Assembly: GCA_028276305.1 (NCBI GenBank)
Contig: JAPYWO010000047.1
Location: 1 to 7,532, forward strand
Length of the DNA stretch: 7,532 bases
Direction: 5' to 3'
Origin: Candidatus Thermokryptus sp.
GTDB lineage: Bacteria; Bacteroidota; Ignavibacteria; Kryptoniales; Kryptoniaceae
In this document: positions 1 to 6,482 of the stretch, piece after piece
Layout of the letters: every line of letters begins with the position of its first letter
Numbering within the stretch: the first letter of the stretch is position 1
The notes under the pieces: model-generated
What the model was told of the DNA's origin: nothing
Databases searched by the model: none
The model's input: the letters and a program-made list of their open reading frames with translations, nothing else
Made by a program: the position numbers and the translations under genes

Positions 1-1175
1 ATCGTGTTCAATTTTAAAAGTGAGAATCTATTTAGTGAAAATGAGTAAATGATTTTCCCTTCTTCACCGAGTTTTTTGCTTTCAATTAAAAGACCATTGA
101 AATACACATTCATATACGCCCTTCCGGCTTTCTCTGTGACAGGTGAATACACAGCGGAGATGTTGATGTTAATTTTATCTGGTGAAAAGCCAAGTTTTGA
201 AAGTGTGAATGTGAAACTACTCCTTAAAGAGCCGATGCCTTCAACTTTGCTTGTTGAAAATCCAAATTCCTTGAAGGGCACTTTAAATGGTGGCGTGTTA
301 GTGAACGGTTGTTCCGGTGGTTTTGCTTCCCTTACAAGTAGGAATGAATTGAACGATGTCTTCAATATATCAAGGTTTAAGAAGGTTTGAAGTGCTTTTT
401 TGAGCCCTTCCTCGCTAAAACCGGTTATAAATAAAGCTCTATCCGAGTAGATGTAAATTAGCCCGTCCGTTTTTAGAAATTTTCCTTGAAGAATTTTGTA
501 TTCGTTAGGAAGTTTTTCAAAGATTGAGATGGCTATGAATTGCGCTTTCGTTGGCAATGTTTCAAATGTGGCGTAGTTGATGGTTTTTATCCCGGTAACT
601 TTTCTGACGAATGAATAAACCCAAACAAGCCCTTCAAGCTCGGTTTTTGACAGTGACGATGGAAAAACAAGATATAGTCCATCTTTTACATCGGATAAAA
701 AGGATTGGATTTTAAATTCGGTTTTCTTGATGGGTAAATGCTCAATGTTGATGAATGAGCTTTTTAAAATTTTAAACCATAGCCCGCCCGTTTGGATGTC
801 CTTGCATCTGTCATCAGTTATGTAAAGCGATGCCCTTATATCAATTTTGAGATATTCTGAAAATCCAAGCTCAAATTTTTTAAGCGGTATCACTATCTCA
901 TTTGGTGTTCTTGAAATTCTAAAACTCGTTGCGGGCTTATCCCAAATGTAAATTGTGATGAACGATTCATTTAGATTCAAAACCGGGGATGGTTCAAATT
1001 TCAAGACAATGTAACTTCTTGAGGAATCAATGTTGGTCCCGATTTTTAGGAAGTAGGTTGCAGAGGGGGTTGGACCATATAGGGTGATGTCGTCGTAACC
1101 GAATTTTGAAAATGTTATAAACTCCGCTAATGAAAAATTTAGGATTAAAAGGTTCAGTAGTATGAGTTTTTTCAT
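1..1175 (-). CDS. bcsB: BcsB-like cellulose synthase periplasmic subunit (3' end beyond the window)
   Basis: I read this minus-strand frame codon by codon: it is open from the ATG at 1175-1173 to the left edge, giving 391 codons with no stop. Residues 1-17 form a Sec signal peptide (Lys-Lys, then a Leu/Ile-rich core, then SLA-E). The mature part follows the BcsB order. LYGPTPSATYFLKIGT (32-47) resembles the N-terminal carbohydrate-binding module, and ESFITIYIWDKP (70-81) is its strand pair. DDRCKD...GLWFKI (121-136) is the typical Cys and Trp stretch. An alpha/beta region (about 165-268) ends in LFITGFSEEGLKKAL. A second beta module (about 305-391) contains YMNVYFNG and LNRFSLLKLNT. BcsB proteins are usually about 650-800 residues, so roughly the first half is visible. 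In known systems BcsB is periplasmic, membrane-anchored at its C-terminus and partners the BcsA synthase; that anchor and any bcsA would lie off the left edge. The family is assigned by motif recall, and the polymer made could be something other than cellulose. No strong Shine-Dalgarno precedes the start. Confidence 0.8.
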   Translation of the reverse strand, partial: MKKLILLNLLILNFSLAEFITFSKFGYDDITLYGPTPSATYFLKIGTNIDSSRSYIVLKFEPSPVLNLNESFITIYIWDKPATSFRISRTPNEIVIPLKKFELGFSEYLKIDIRASLYITDDRCKDIQTGGLWFKILKSSFINIEHLPIKKTEFKIQSFLSDVKDGLYLVFPSSLSKTELEGLVWVYSFVRKVTGIKTINYATFETLPTKAQFIAISIFEKLPNEYKILQGKFLKTDGLIYIYSDRALFITGFSEEGLKKALQTFLNLDILKTSFNSFLLVREAKPPEQPFTNTPPFKVPFKEFGFSTSKVEGIGSLRSSFTFTLSKLGFSPDKININISAVYSPVTEKAGRAYMNVYFNGLLIESKKLGEEGKIIYSFSLNRFSLLKLNT

Positions 1176-1197
1176 TTTCAGAATTTTTATGTTTTCT

Positions 1198-1217
1198 CAA
1201 GAGCGAAGTTTCGCTTG
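1198..1217 (-). other. Hairpin in the predicted bcsB leader
   Basis: GCGAA (1203-1207) and TTCGC (1210-1214) are perfect inverted repeats around a 2-nt loop. An A-T pair (1202/1215) can extend this, or alternatively CAA (1198-1200) pairs with TTG (1215-1217) across a 2-nt bulge. It lies 23-42 nt upstream of the bcsB-like ATG, inside the leader predicted from the minus-strand promoter. No T-tract follows on either strand in the position a terminator needs. It could be a leader RNA structure, a protein-binding palindrome or one copy of a dispersed repeat; the sequence does not decide. Confidence 0.4.
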
Positions 1218-1239
1218 AAACCGCCGTTTTTATTTTTTT

Positions 1240-1270
1240 CAAAAATAACTAAAAAGTGTTTAAAAATCAA
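1240..1270 (-). promoter_or_regulatory. Putative promoter for the bcsB-like gene
   Basis: On the minus strand TTG (1270-1268) is followed after exactly 20 bp by TATTTTTG (1247-1240). This fits the Bacteroidota primary-sigma pattern TTG-N20-TAnnTTTG. Read as a sigma-70 promoter it is TTGATT-N17-TATTTT. The start point would fall near 1234, leaving a leader of about 60 nt that contains the hairpin at 1198-1217. The setting is AT-rich, so chance matches are possible. The gene direction, the matching spacing of the opposite promoter and the lack of any other gene in this interval raise confidence. Confidence 0.5.
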
Positions 1271-1285
1271 TAACAAAAACGAACC

Positions 1286-1299
1286 TTAAAAGATTTTAA
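1286..1299. repeat. AT-rich palindrome between the divergent promoters
   Basis: TTAAAA-GA-TTTTAA is a perfect 6+2+6 inverted repeat. It sits between the two divergent promoters, centred about 58 bp upstream of the predicted bcsB start point and about 68 bp upstream of the predicted start point of the opposite gene. That is a plausible place for a regulator to act on both genes, but a six-base AT-only palindrome is not rare by chance in DNA of this composition. Confidence 0.25.
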
Positions 1300-1323
1300 C
1301 CTTTTCCCCCTCGTTTGAGGTGC

Positions 1324-1354
1324 TTGAAAATTTAACGGGCTATTTTTATATTTG
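1324..1354 (+). promoter_or_regulatory. Putative promoter for the MuiA-like/OPT operon
   Basis: TTG (1324-1326) is followed after 20 bp by TATATTTG (1347-1354), an exact TAnnTTTG box. The same bases read as sigma-70 give TTGAAA-N17-TATATT, close to consensus. Transcription would begin near 1360, leaving about 20 nt before the ATG at 1382. A short CCTC-GTTT-GAGG inverted repeat (1309-1320) lies just upstream of the TTG box and could be an operator or chance. Confidence 0.55.
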
Positions 1355-1381
1355 AGGTAGTTTGAAAATCAAATCAAGCAA

Positions 1382-2947
1382 ATGATGTTTAACATCTCTT
1401 TTTTGTTTCTCCTTTTATCGCTTATACCTGCTCGCGCGGATGAAATCGCACCGAGATTTAAGATAAACTCTGTGGTCGTGTACACTGATCAAGCTTTAAT
1501 CAACAAGGTTGCGGTGTTCAAGGTGAAACAGGGGGAAAACGTTGTAAAAGTTTCCAAGTTAACACCGATGCTTGTTGATGGGTCGGTTCAAGTTGAAATT
1601 ACGAAGGGTTCGGGGGTGAAAATACTTGATGTTAAGGTAGTTGAGACATTTCTTGAAGGGGCGGAGGTGGAAAAGGCGAAAAGATTGAGAGCGAAGTTGG
1701 ATAGTTTAAATAAGTTGTTATCTGAAAAAGCGGGTAAAGTTGAAGTTATCGCAGGAAAGATTGAACAGTTGAAGAAGTTATCGCCACCGGGGCAGAGATT
1801 CACGATTCAGGAAGTTGAGTCATATTTTAAATTTTATGAGAGAATGCTCGCTGAAAATGTCAACGAAAGGATAAAACTTCAAGGTGAGATTGAAAAGTTA
1901 AACGAGGAGAAGAAAAAGATTGAGGATGAGTTAAGGTCTTTAACTTCGGTTAAGGAAAAAAGTAAAAGCATTGAGATTTATTTGATGTCCGAACGCGATG
2001 AGGAGGTGGGTTTGAGGGTTTCTTATGTTGTTTATGGAGCTAATTGGGTTCCGGGGTATGAGGTTAGGGTGAGCTCAGGTGGCAAGGTTGATTTGAGTTT
2101 CTTTGCATTTGTGAGGCAATTGACGGGGGAGGATTGGGGTTCGGATGTTGATATTGAGATTTCAACGGCTCGTGTTTCGGTTTCGGGGACACCGCCTGAG
2201 ATATCGCAATGGATAGTTGATGTATATCAACCGCGTCCAATCAAGCCGTTTTTGAAGCGGGAAGAACCCGCCGTTGAAAAAGCGGAAACGTCCGAGATTG
2301 AGTTTCTTGCCCCAGAAGTTGAAATTGAACCCACTTCTTTTAGCTTTAAACTCAGACAAAAGTTGGAAATTCCTTCCGACGATCAACAGCACAGGGTTTT
2401 CATTTCTTCCTTTTCGGAGTCGGTGCCCTTTGTTTATTACGCTGTTCCCAAAATTTCAAGATATGCGTATTTGCAAACGAAGTTGAAAAATGAATTCGCT
2501 TTTCCGATTTTGCCCGGGAAGGTTAATGTTTTTATTGATGGGAAGTATGTTTCAAGTTCTTCGTTTAATAAGATTTTGCCCGGGGATAGTTTTGATGTTT
2601 CGTTTGGGGTTGATGAAGCTGTGAGGGTTGAAAGGAGGTTAAAAAGAAAATTTACCGAATACACAGGACTCGTTGGTAAAAATGTCAAAATCTCGTATGA
2701 GTATGAGATTGAGGTGCAAAACGGGAAGGGGAGAGAAATTTCAATTGAGGTAAGGGATAATTTTCCGATATCAAGGAATGAGAAAATAAAGGTTGTCCTT
2801 GAATCGCCAAAGGGTGAAGAGGCGCAGATCGGGGATGATGGGATAATAAGGTGGCGTTTTAATTTGCCGGTGGGTGGTAAGAAAATTTTGAGTGTTAAGT
2901 TCTATGTTGAGTTTCCGAAGGATTTAAAAGTTGTTGGTCTTGAATGA
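1382..2947 (+). CDS. Secreted MuiA-like protein (DUF4140 and DUF4139 domains)
   Basis: 521 residues. A signal peptide is clear at 1-19 (hydrophobic FLFLLLSLIP, then ARA-D), so the protein should be exported. Residues about 28-87 match the DUF4140 N-terminal domain (VVVYTDQALINK...VKVSKL). Residues about 94-195 are charged and heptad-like, a probable helical coiled coil broken near SPPGQ (134-138). From about 205 comes the DUF4139 domain: SYVVYGANWVPGYEVRV (214-230), LTGEDW (247-252) and ISTARV (260-265). A variable Pro/Glu-rich linker (about 283-318) interrupts it, and the C-terminal half follows with ILPGKVNVFIDGKYV (376-390) and SFGVDEAVRVERRLKRK (407-423). This is the usual layout of proteins annotated as mucoidy inhibitor MuiA family; their biochemical role is not established. 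The start is ATG at 1382 or the adjacent ATG at 1385; an in-frame stop at 1358 prevents much extension, and there is no Shine-Dalgarno. The OPT transporter gene follows after 42 bp, probably in one operon. Confidence 0.85.
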   Translation: MMFNISFLFLLLSLIPARADEIAPRFKINSVVVYTDQALINKVAVFKVKQGENVVKVSKLTPMLVDGSVQVEITKGSGVKILDVKVVETFLEGAEVEKAKRLRAKLDSLNKLLSEKAGKVEVIAGKIEQLKKLSPPGQRFTIQEVESYFKFYERMLAENVNERIKLQGEIEKLNEEKKKIEDELRSLTSVKEKSKSIEIYLMSERDEEVGLRVSYVVYGANWVPGYEVRVSSGGKVDLSFFAFVRQLTGEDWGSDVDIEISTARVSVSGTPPEISQWIVDVYQPRPIKPFLKREEPAVEKAETSEIEFLAPEVEIEPTSFSFKLRQKLEIPSDDQQHRVFISSFSESVPFVYYAVPKISRYAYLQTKLKNEFAFPILPGKVNVFIDGKYVSSSSFNKILPGDSFDVSFGVDEAVRVERRLKRKFTEYTGLVGKNVKISYEYEIEVQNGKGREISIEVRDNFPISRNEKIKVVLESPKGEEAQIGDDGIIRWRFNLPVGGKKILSVKFYVEFPKDLKVVGLE

Positions 2948-2989
2948 AAGTGAAAATCTTTTTAAATCTCAAACAAAAGTGAGGTAAAA

Positions 2990-5011
2990 ATGGCTGAAAT
3001 TAAAAGTGGTCCTGGGTTAAAGTACAAACCTCTTGTTCCGCCTGAACAAACGATGAAGGAATTTACAGTTCGGGCTCTTGTCCTTGGGCTTATAATGTCG
3101 GTTGTTTTGGGTGCAGCGAATGCGTACCTTGGTTTAAAAGCTGGGATGACGATAGCGGCGACTTATCCAGCAGCTGTTATAAGTATGGCGTTTTTGAGAT
3201 TGTTTAGGGGAACGATACTTGAGGAGAATTTCGCAAGAACTGTTGGATCAATCGGCGAGTCGGTCGCAGCTGGGGCAATTTTCACTATACCTGCTTTTTT
3301 AATCGCTGGTGTTTGGAGTGATTTTGATTCGCCCCAAAGATATTGGGAATCGTCTTTTATTATGGTGATCGGTGGGGTTATTGGGATTCTTTTCGTCACA
3401 TTGTTGAGGAGGGTTCTCGTTGAAGACCCCGAGTTACCATTTCCAGAATCGGTGGCTGCCTCAGAGATACACAAGGCGGGTCAAGCTGGTGGAAGTGGAG
3501 CGAAGTATTTATTTGGTGCTATGGGCATCGGGGCATTGATTCAGACATTGGGTAAGTTTAACTTTTTTGCTACAAGTTGGGAGAAGTTTACAAGTTTTGC
3601 GAAAACGGGTGTTAAGCTGTTAAGCGGTAGGGGACAGGAAATGACGAGTGTTTCGGTTGGAGGTGGCACGGTTTTAACTGCACCAGCAGTAAGCCCCGCT
3701 TATATAGGCGTTGGGTTTATAATTGGACCGCGACTTGCTGCGCTTAACTTTAGCGGTGGGCTTCTCGCTTGGGGACTTTTTGTTCCGTTGTTGATGTATT
3801 TTTTGGGTCCTCAACTTGAACCGCTCGTCGTTCAAGAAGGGGCTCAAAAAGCATCGTGGATTGAGCTTGCTTATGCTATCTGGAAGTTTATCGTTCGTCC
3901 GATCGCAATTGGTGGGATGCTTTTAAGCGCAATTTATACACTTTACAGAATGAGAAATAGCTTAGCGGTTGGGTTAAAGCGTTCAATTACCGATTTGAAA
4001 AAAGCAACCGCAGGTGAGTCAAGCGCTGTAAGTAGAATTGATCAAGATTTGAGTTTGAAGTGGGTTCTTCCGTTGTTGTTAATTTTTGCTGTGTTTACTT
4101 TCGCATTGTATTATTATTTCAGCGGTATGTTCAGTGCTTCAATTACTGCTACAATCGTTATGTTGATTGCTGGGTTTTTCTTTGCGGCTGTTTCGGGCTA
4201 TCTTGTTGGAATTATCGGTTCAAGCAATAACCCAGTAAGTGGGCTTACGCTTTCAACATTGATAGTTGCTGCTCTTTTAATGGTTGTTCTTGGGGTAAAA
4301 GGGATGCCAGGGGTTGCTGCTGTTCTTGGTGTAGCAGCCGTGATATGTGTTGCTGCAGCTGTTGCTGGTGAGATGTTTCAGGATTTGAAAGTTGGTCATA
4401 TACTTGGAGGAACGCCTTGGAAGATGCAGGTTGGTGATATAATTGGTGTTTTTGTTGCTTCGTTTGTCCTTTATTTCCCGCTTTTGATACTTCATCAGGG
4501 TGATATAAAAGCTGGTGGGACGGGGTTTGGTGGGAAAGCTTTGCCGGCGCCACAGGCGAGTTTAATGGCAATGCTTTCAAAGGGAATCGTCGGTGGAGAG
4601 ATGGCTTGGCCACTTATCATTGTCGGGATGCTTATGGCTTTTGGTTTAATACTTCTGCAAGTCAGAAGCCCGATGCTCGTTTGCGTTGGTATGTATTTGC
4701 CGTTTGAGACAACATCAGCTATTTTCGTTGGAGGTTTGATAAGAGGGATTGCGGATTTAATTGCGAAGAGAAGAGGTTTCACACAGGAACAAATGTCTGA
4801 GCTTGAAAATAACGGGACACTTCTTGCATCTGGTTTGATAGCTGGTGAGGCGTTGATGGGGCTTATTTTTGCTGGGTTGGCTTTTTATGAAGTCAAGATA
4901 ACACCTATAACTCCAACTCCGTCTTATCTTGTAAGCCTTGTCGTTATCGCTTTGATAGCTTTGATTTTGATCGTCACTCCCATCCGTTACGCTTCCCGTG
5001 TGAGGAAGTAA
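2990..5011 (+). CDS. OPT-family transporter (bacterial oligopeptide transporter type)
   Basis: 673 residues, hydrophobic throughout, with well over ten likely membrane spans (for example about 28-48, 124-139, 252-271, 357-377, 385-409, 421-460, 482-501, 540-557, 613-633 and 645-663). Conserved OPT-superfamily stretches are visible: NAYLGLKAGMTIAATYPAAV (44-63), ILEENFARTVGSIGESVAAG (76-95), LPFPESVAASEIHKAG (149-164), GSSNNPVSGLTLSTL (410-424), FQDLKVGHILGGTPWKMQVG (463-482), LPAPQASLMAML (518-529), YLPFETTSAIFVGG (569-582) and NNGTLLASGLIAGEAL (607-622). Length and motifs fit the prokaryotic OPT subfamily of TIGR00733 type. Known OPT proteins import oligopeptides or metal-chelate complexes, probably with protons; the substrate cannot be read from sequence. 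The start is set by GAGGT at 2981-2985, four bases before the ATG. It lies 42 bp after the MuiA-like gene with no obvious promoter of its own, and ends just before a strong terminator. Confidence 0.92.
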   Translation: MAEIKSGPGLKYKPLVPPEQTMKEFTVRALVLGLIMSVVLGAANAYLGLKAGMTIAATYPAAVISMAFLRLFRGTILEENFARTVGSIGESVAAGAIFTIPAFLIAGVWSDFDSPQRYWESSFIMVIGGVIGILFVTLLRRVLVEDPELPFPESVAASEIHKAGQAGGSGAKYLFGAMGIGALIQTLGKFNFFATSWEKFTSFAKTGVKLLSGRGQEMTSVSVGGGTVLTAPAVSPAYIGVGFIIGPRLAALNFSGGLLAWGLFVPLLMYFLGPQLEPLVVQEGAQKASWIELAYAIWKFIVRPIAIGGMLLSAIYTLYRMRNSLAVGLKRSITDLKKATAGESSAVSRIDQDLSLKWVLPLLLIFAVFTFALYYYFSGMFSASITATIVMLIAGFFFAAVSGYLVGIIGSSNNPVSGLTLSTLIVAALLMVVLGVKGMPGVAAVLGVAAVICVAAAVAGEMFQDLKVGHILGGTPWKMQVGDIIGVFVASFVLYFPLLILHQGDIKAGGTGFGGKALPAPQASLMAMLSKGIVGGEMAWPLIIVGMLMAFGLILLQVRSPMLVCVGMYLPFETTSAIFVGGLIRGIADLIAKRRGFTQEQMSELENNGTLLASGLIAGEALMGLIFAGLAFYEVKITPITPTPSYLVSLVVIALIALILIVTPIRYASRVRK

Positions 5012-5024
5012 TTTTTTACCTTGG

Positions 5025-5058
5025 GGCGCGTCTTGCGACGCGCCTTTTTGATTTTTTT
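5025..5058 (+). terminator. Intrinsic terminator after the OPT gene
   Basis: A perfect 8-bp GC-rich stem, GGCGCGTC (5025-5032) and GACGCGCC (5037-5044), encloses the loop TTGC and is followed by five T's, GA and seven more T's. It begins 13 bp after the OPT stop codon. The stem is all but one A-T pair G-C in otherwise AT-rich DNA. It should end the MuiA-like/OPT transcript and insulate the nuo genes. Confidence 0.93.
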
Positions 5059-5085
5059 GAGTTGCTTTTTTAAATTTACTACAAC
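5057..5085 (+). promoter_or_regulatory. Possible promoter for the nuo operon
   Basis: TTGAGT (5057-5062), a 17-bp spacer and TACAAC (5080-5085) match sigma-70 consensus at four of six bases in each box. A promoter is expected here, because the terminator lies directly upstream and nuoA begins at 5113. No TAnnTTTG box is present in this 50-bp gap, so the exact element is uncertain. Confidence 0.3.
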
Positions 5086-5112
5086 ATTTTTAAACAAAGC
5101 ACATGGTTTAAA

Positions 5113-5469
5113 ATGTTAAGTGAATATCTTCCGATTTTCATCTTGATGTTTTTTGCTTTAGCGTTTTCAACCTTGATGGTTCTGTCAAACAGATTTCTCG
5201 GACCCAAAAAACCCACCCCTGAGAAGCTTTCCACCTATGAAAGCGGTATGGAACCAATTAGAACAGCAAGAGATAGGTTTTCTGTTAAGTTTTATCTTAT
5301 AGCGATGCTCTTCATTGTTTTTGATATTGAGGTTGTCTTCTTGTATCCCTGGGCTGTAACTTTTGATAAACTTGGTGTGTTAGGTTATGTAGAGATGTTT
5401 CTTTTTATAGTTGTTCTTCTCGTTGGCTACATTTACATAATAAAAAAAGGAGCGTTGCGATGGGAATAA
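5113..5469 (+). CDS. nuoA: NADH-quinone oxidoreductase subunit A
   Basis: 118 residues, the usual length. NuoA is a small membrane subunit of respiratory complex I next to the quinone-binding site. Three membrane helices are visible, about 5-27, 60-80 and 91-111. The loop motif YESGMEP (42-48) precedes the family signature [20 protein letters not shown] (55-74), which contains the conserved acidic pair Asp71 and Glu73. The loop has Ser where mitochondrial ND3 has the switch Cys (YECG), which is common in bacteria. The start is the ATG at 5113; an ATG at 5103 leads to a stop after two codons. Its 3' end overlaps nuoB by 10 bases and carries the nuoB ribosome-binding site. As first gene of a nuoABCD order it marks the operon start. 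Confidence 0.97.
   Translation: MLSEYLPIFILMFFALAFSTLMVLSNRFLGPKKPTPEKLSTYESGMEPIRTARDRFSVKFYLIAMLFIVFDIEVVFLYPWAVTFDKLGVLGYVEMFLFIVVLLVGYIYIIKKGALRWE
5447..5452 (+). promoter_or_regulatory. Ribosome-binding site for nuoB inside nuoA
   Basis: AAGGAG lies seven bases before the nuoB ATG and within the last codons of nuoA. It fixes the nuoB start and implies that translating ribosomes on nuoA pass directly over the nuoB initiation region. It is the clearest Shine-Dalgarno in the window. Confidence 0.8.
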
Positions 5470-5957
5470 ATACGCTTAACATAGAGGAGCAGGGATTTTT
5501 AACGACGAAGTTGAGCGAATTCATAAGATGGGCTCAAAGGAATTCACTCTGGCCAATGCCACTTGGAATTTCCTGCTGTGCGATTGAAATGATGGCTTTT
5601 GCTGCGCCGAAATTTGATGTCGCCAGGTTCGGCTCGGAATTCCTGAGATTTTCACCAAGGCAATCAGACCTTTTGATAGTTGCAGGGACTGTGACTTATA
5701 AAATGGCTCGCGTTGTAAGAAAAATTTACGATCAGATGCCCGACCCAAAATGGGTGATAGCGATGGGTGTGTGTACTTCAACAGGTGGAATGTATAGGTC
5801 ATACGCTGTTGTTCAAGGTATAGATCAATTTCTCCCAGTTGATGTTTATGTATCGGGTTGCCCGCCAAGACCTGAAAACTTGATAAACGGTCTTCTTAAA
5901 ATTCAAGAGTTGATCAAGAAAGGCGTTCCACCGAAAAGAGATCCAATTTACATTTAA
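5460..5957 (+). CDS. nuoB: NADH-quinone oxidoreductase subunit B
   Basis: 165 residues. NuoB is the hydrophilic complex I subunit that holds the terminal 4Fe-4S cluster N2, which passes electrons to quinone. All four expected cluster cysteines are present: the tandem Cys39-Cys40 in [10 protein letters not shown], Cys105 in [11 protein letters not shown] and Cys134 in VSGCPPRPE. Other signatures are [20 protein letters not shown] (56-75) and [20 protein letters not shown] (127-146). MGVCTST is a slight variant of the commoner MGACASS; the surrounding Gly and Cys residues are kept. The start is decided by AAGGAG at 5447-5452. It overlaps nuoA by 10 bases, and nuoC starts 18 bases after its stop. 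Length and motifs indicate an intact subunit. Confidence 0.98.
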   Translation: MGINTLNIEEQGFLTTKLSEFIRWAQRNSLWPMPLGISCCAIEMMAFAAPKFDVARFGSEFLRFSPRQSDLLIVAGTVTYKMARVVRKIYDQMPDPKWVIAMGVCTSTGGMYRSYAVVQGIDQFLPVDVYVSGCPPRPENLINGLLKIQELIKKGVPPKRDPIYI

Positions 5958-5975
5958 ATTAAAACCCGACCTGCG

Positions 5976-6482
5976 ATGAAGGAAAAGATAATTGAAAAAC
6001 TTAACAGCACATTTAATGATGACATCGTTGAGGTTAGTGAATTCAGAAATGAATTAACCATAGTGGTCAAAAAGGAAAAAATTGTTGATGTGTGCAAGTT
6101 TTTGAAAGATGACCCAGAGCTTTCGTTTGATTATCTTGTTGATATATGTGGGGTTGATTATTACAGGGAAAAAGATAGGTTTGCGGTGGTTTACAACCTA
6201 TGGTCTCTTAAGAACAATTTCAGATTGAGGTTAAAGGTTTTCGTTGATGAGTCGGATTTAATTGTCCCTTCGGTTACAGGTGTTTGGTCGGCTGCTAATT
6301 GGCACGAGCGGGAGACATTTGATATGTTTGGTATAAAATTTTCCGGGCATCCCGACCTAAGGAGGATTTACATGCCTGAGGATTTTGAGTATTTCCCACT
6401 GCGTAAGGATTTCCCTCTGCAAGGAATACCAGGTTCAATTCCATTGCCGGGGCAGGAAAAAATAAAGCGAGATATAAAATGA
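5976..6482 (+). CDS. nuoC: NADH-quinone oxidoreductase subunit C
   Basis: 168 residues, a stand-alone NuoC (30 kDa subunit) rather than the NuoCD fusion of E. coli. It is a peripheral-arm subunit that packs against NuoD and NuoB. The family signature is clear: HERETFDMFGIKFSGHPDLR (110-129), followed by RRIYMPEDFEYFPLRKDFPL (129-148). The N-terminal part has the expected core, YLVDICGVDYYREKDRFAVV (53-72) and SAANW before the signature. The ATG lies 18 bases after the nuoB stop with no Shine-Dalgarno, and translational coupling to nuoB is likely. Its TGA stop overlaps the ATG assigned to nuoD (ATGA at 6479-6482). Confidence 0.97.
   Translation: MKEKIIEKLNSTFNDDIVEVSEFRNELTIVVKKEKIVDVCKFLKDDPELSFDYLVDICGVDYYREKDRFAVVYNLWSLKNNFRLRLKVFVDESDLIVPSVTGVWSAANWHERETFDMFGIKFSGHPDLRRIYMPEDFEYFPLRKDFPLQGIPGSIPLPGQEKIKRDIK

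Noticed and set aside
49..390. A 113-codon plus-strand open frame
   Set aside because: It lies wholly antisense to the BcsB-like gene, whose 391-codon frame shows clear family motifs; its own translation shows no recognisable motif.
1176..1240. A c-di-GMP riboswitch in the bcsB leader
   Set aside because: c-di-GMP control would suit a BcsB-type operon, but the predicted leader is only about 60 nt and none of the conserved GEMM core is visible; there is one simple hairpin only.
1027..1242. A minus-strand 71-codon frame covering the bcsB leader
   Set aside because: It is in a different frame from the BcsB-like gene, overlaps its signal peptide and promoter, and has no family resemblance.
4245..4613. 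A minus-strand 122-codon frame rich in Gln, Ser and His
   Set aside because: It is antisense to the OPT gene; the Gln/His richness is the reverse reading of the TTG/ATG/GCT-rich codons of membrane helices.
5521..5868. A minus-strand 115-codon frame
   Set aside because: Antisense shadow of nuoB, whose four cluster cysteines and length are intact.
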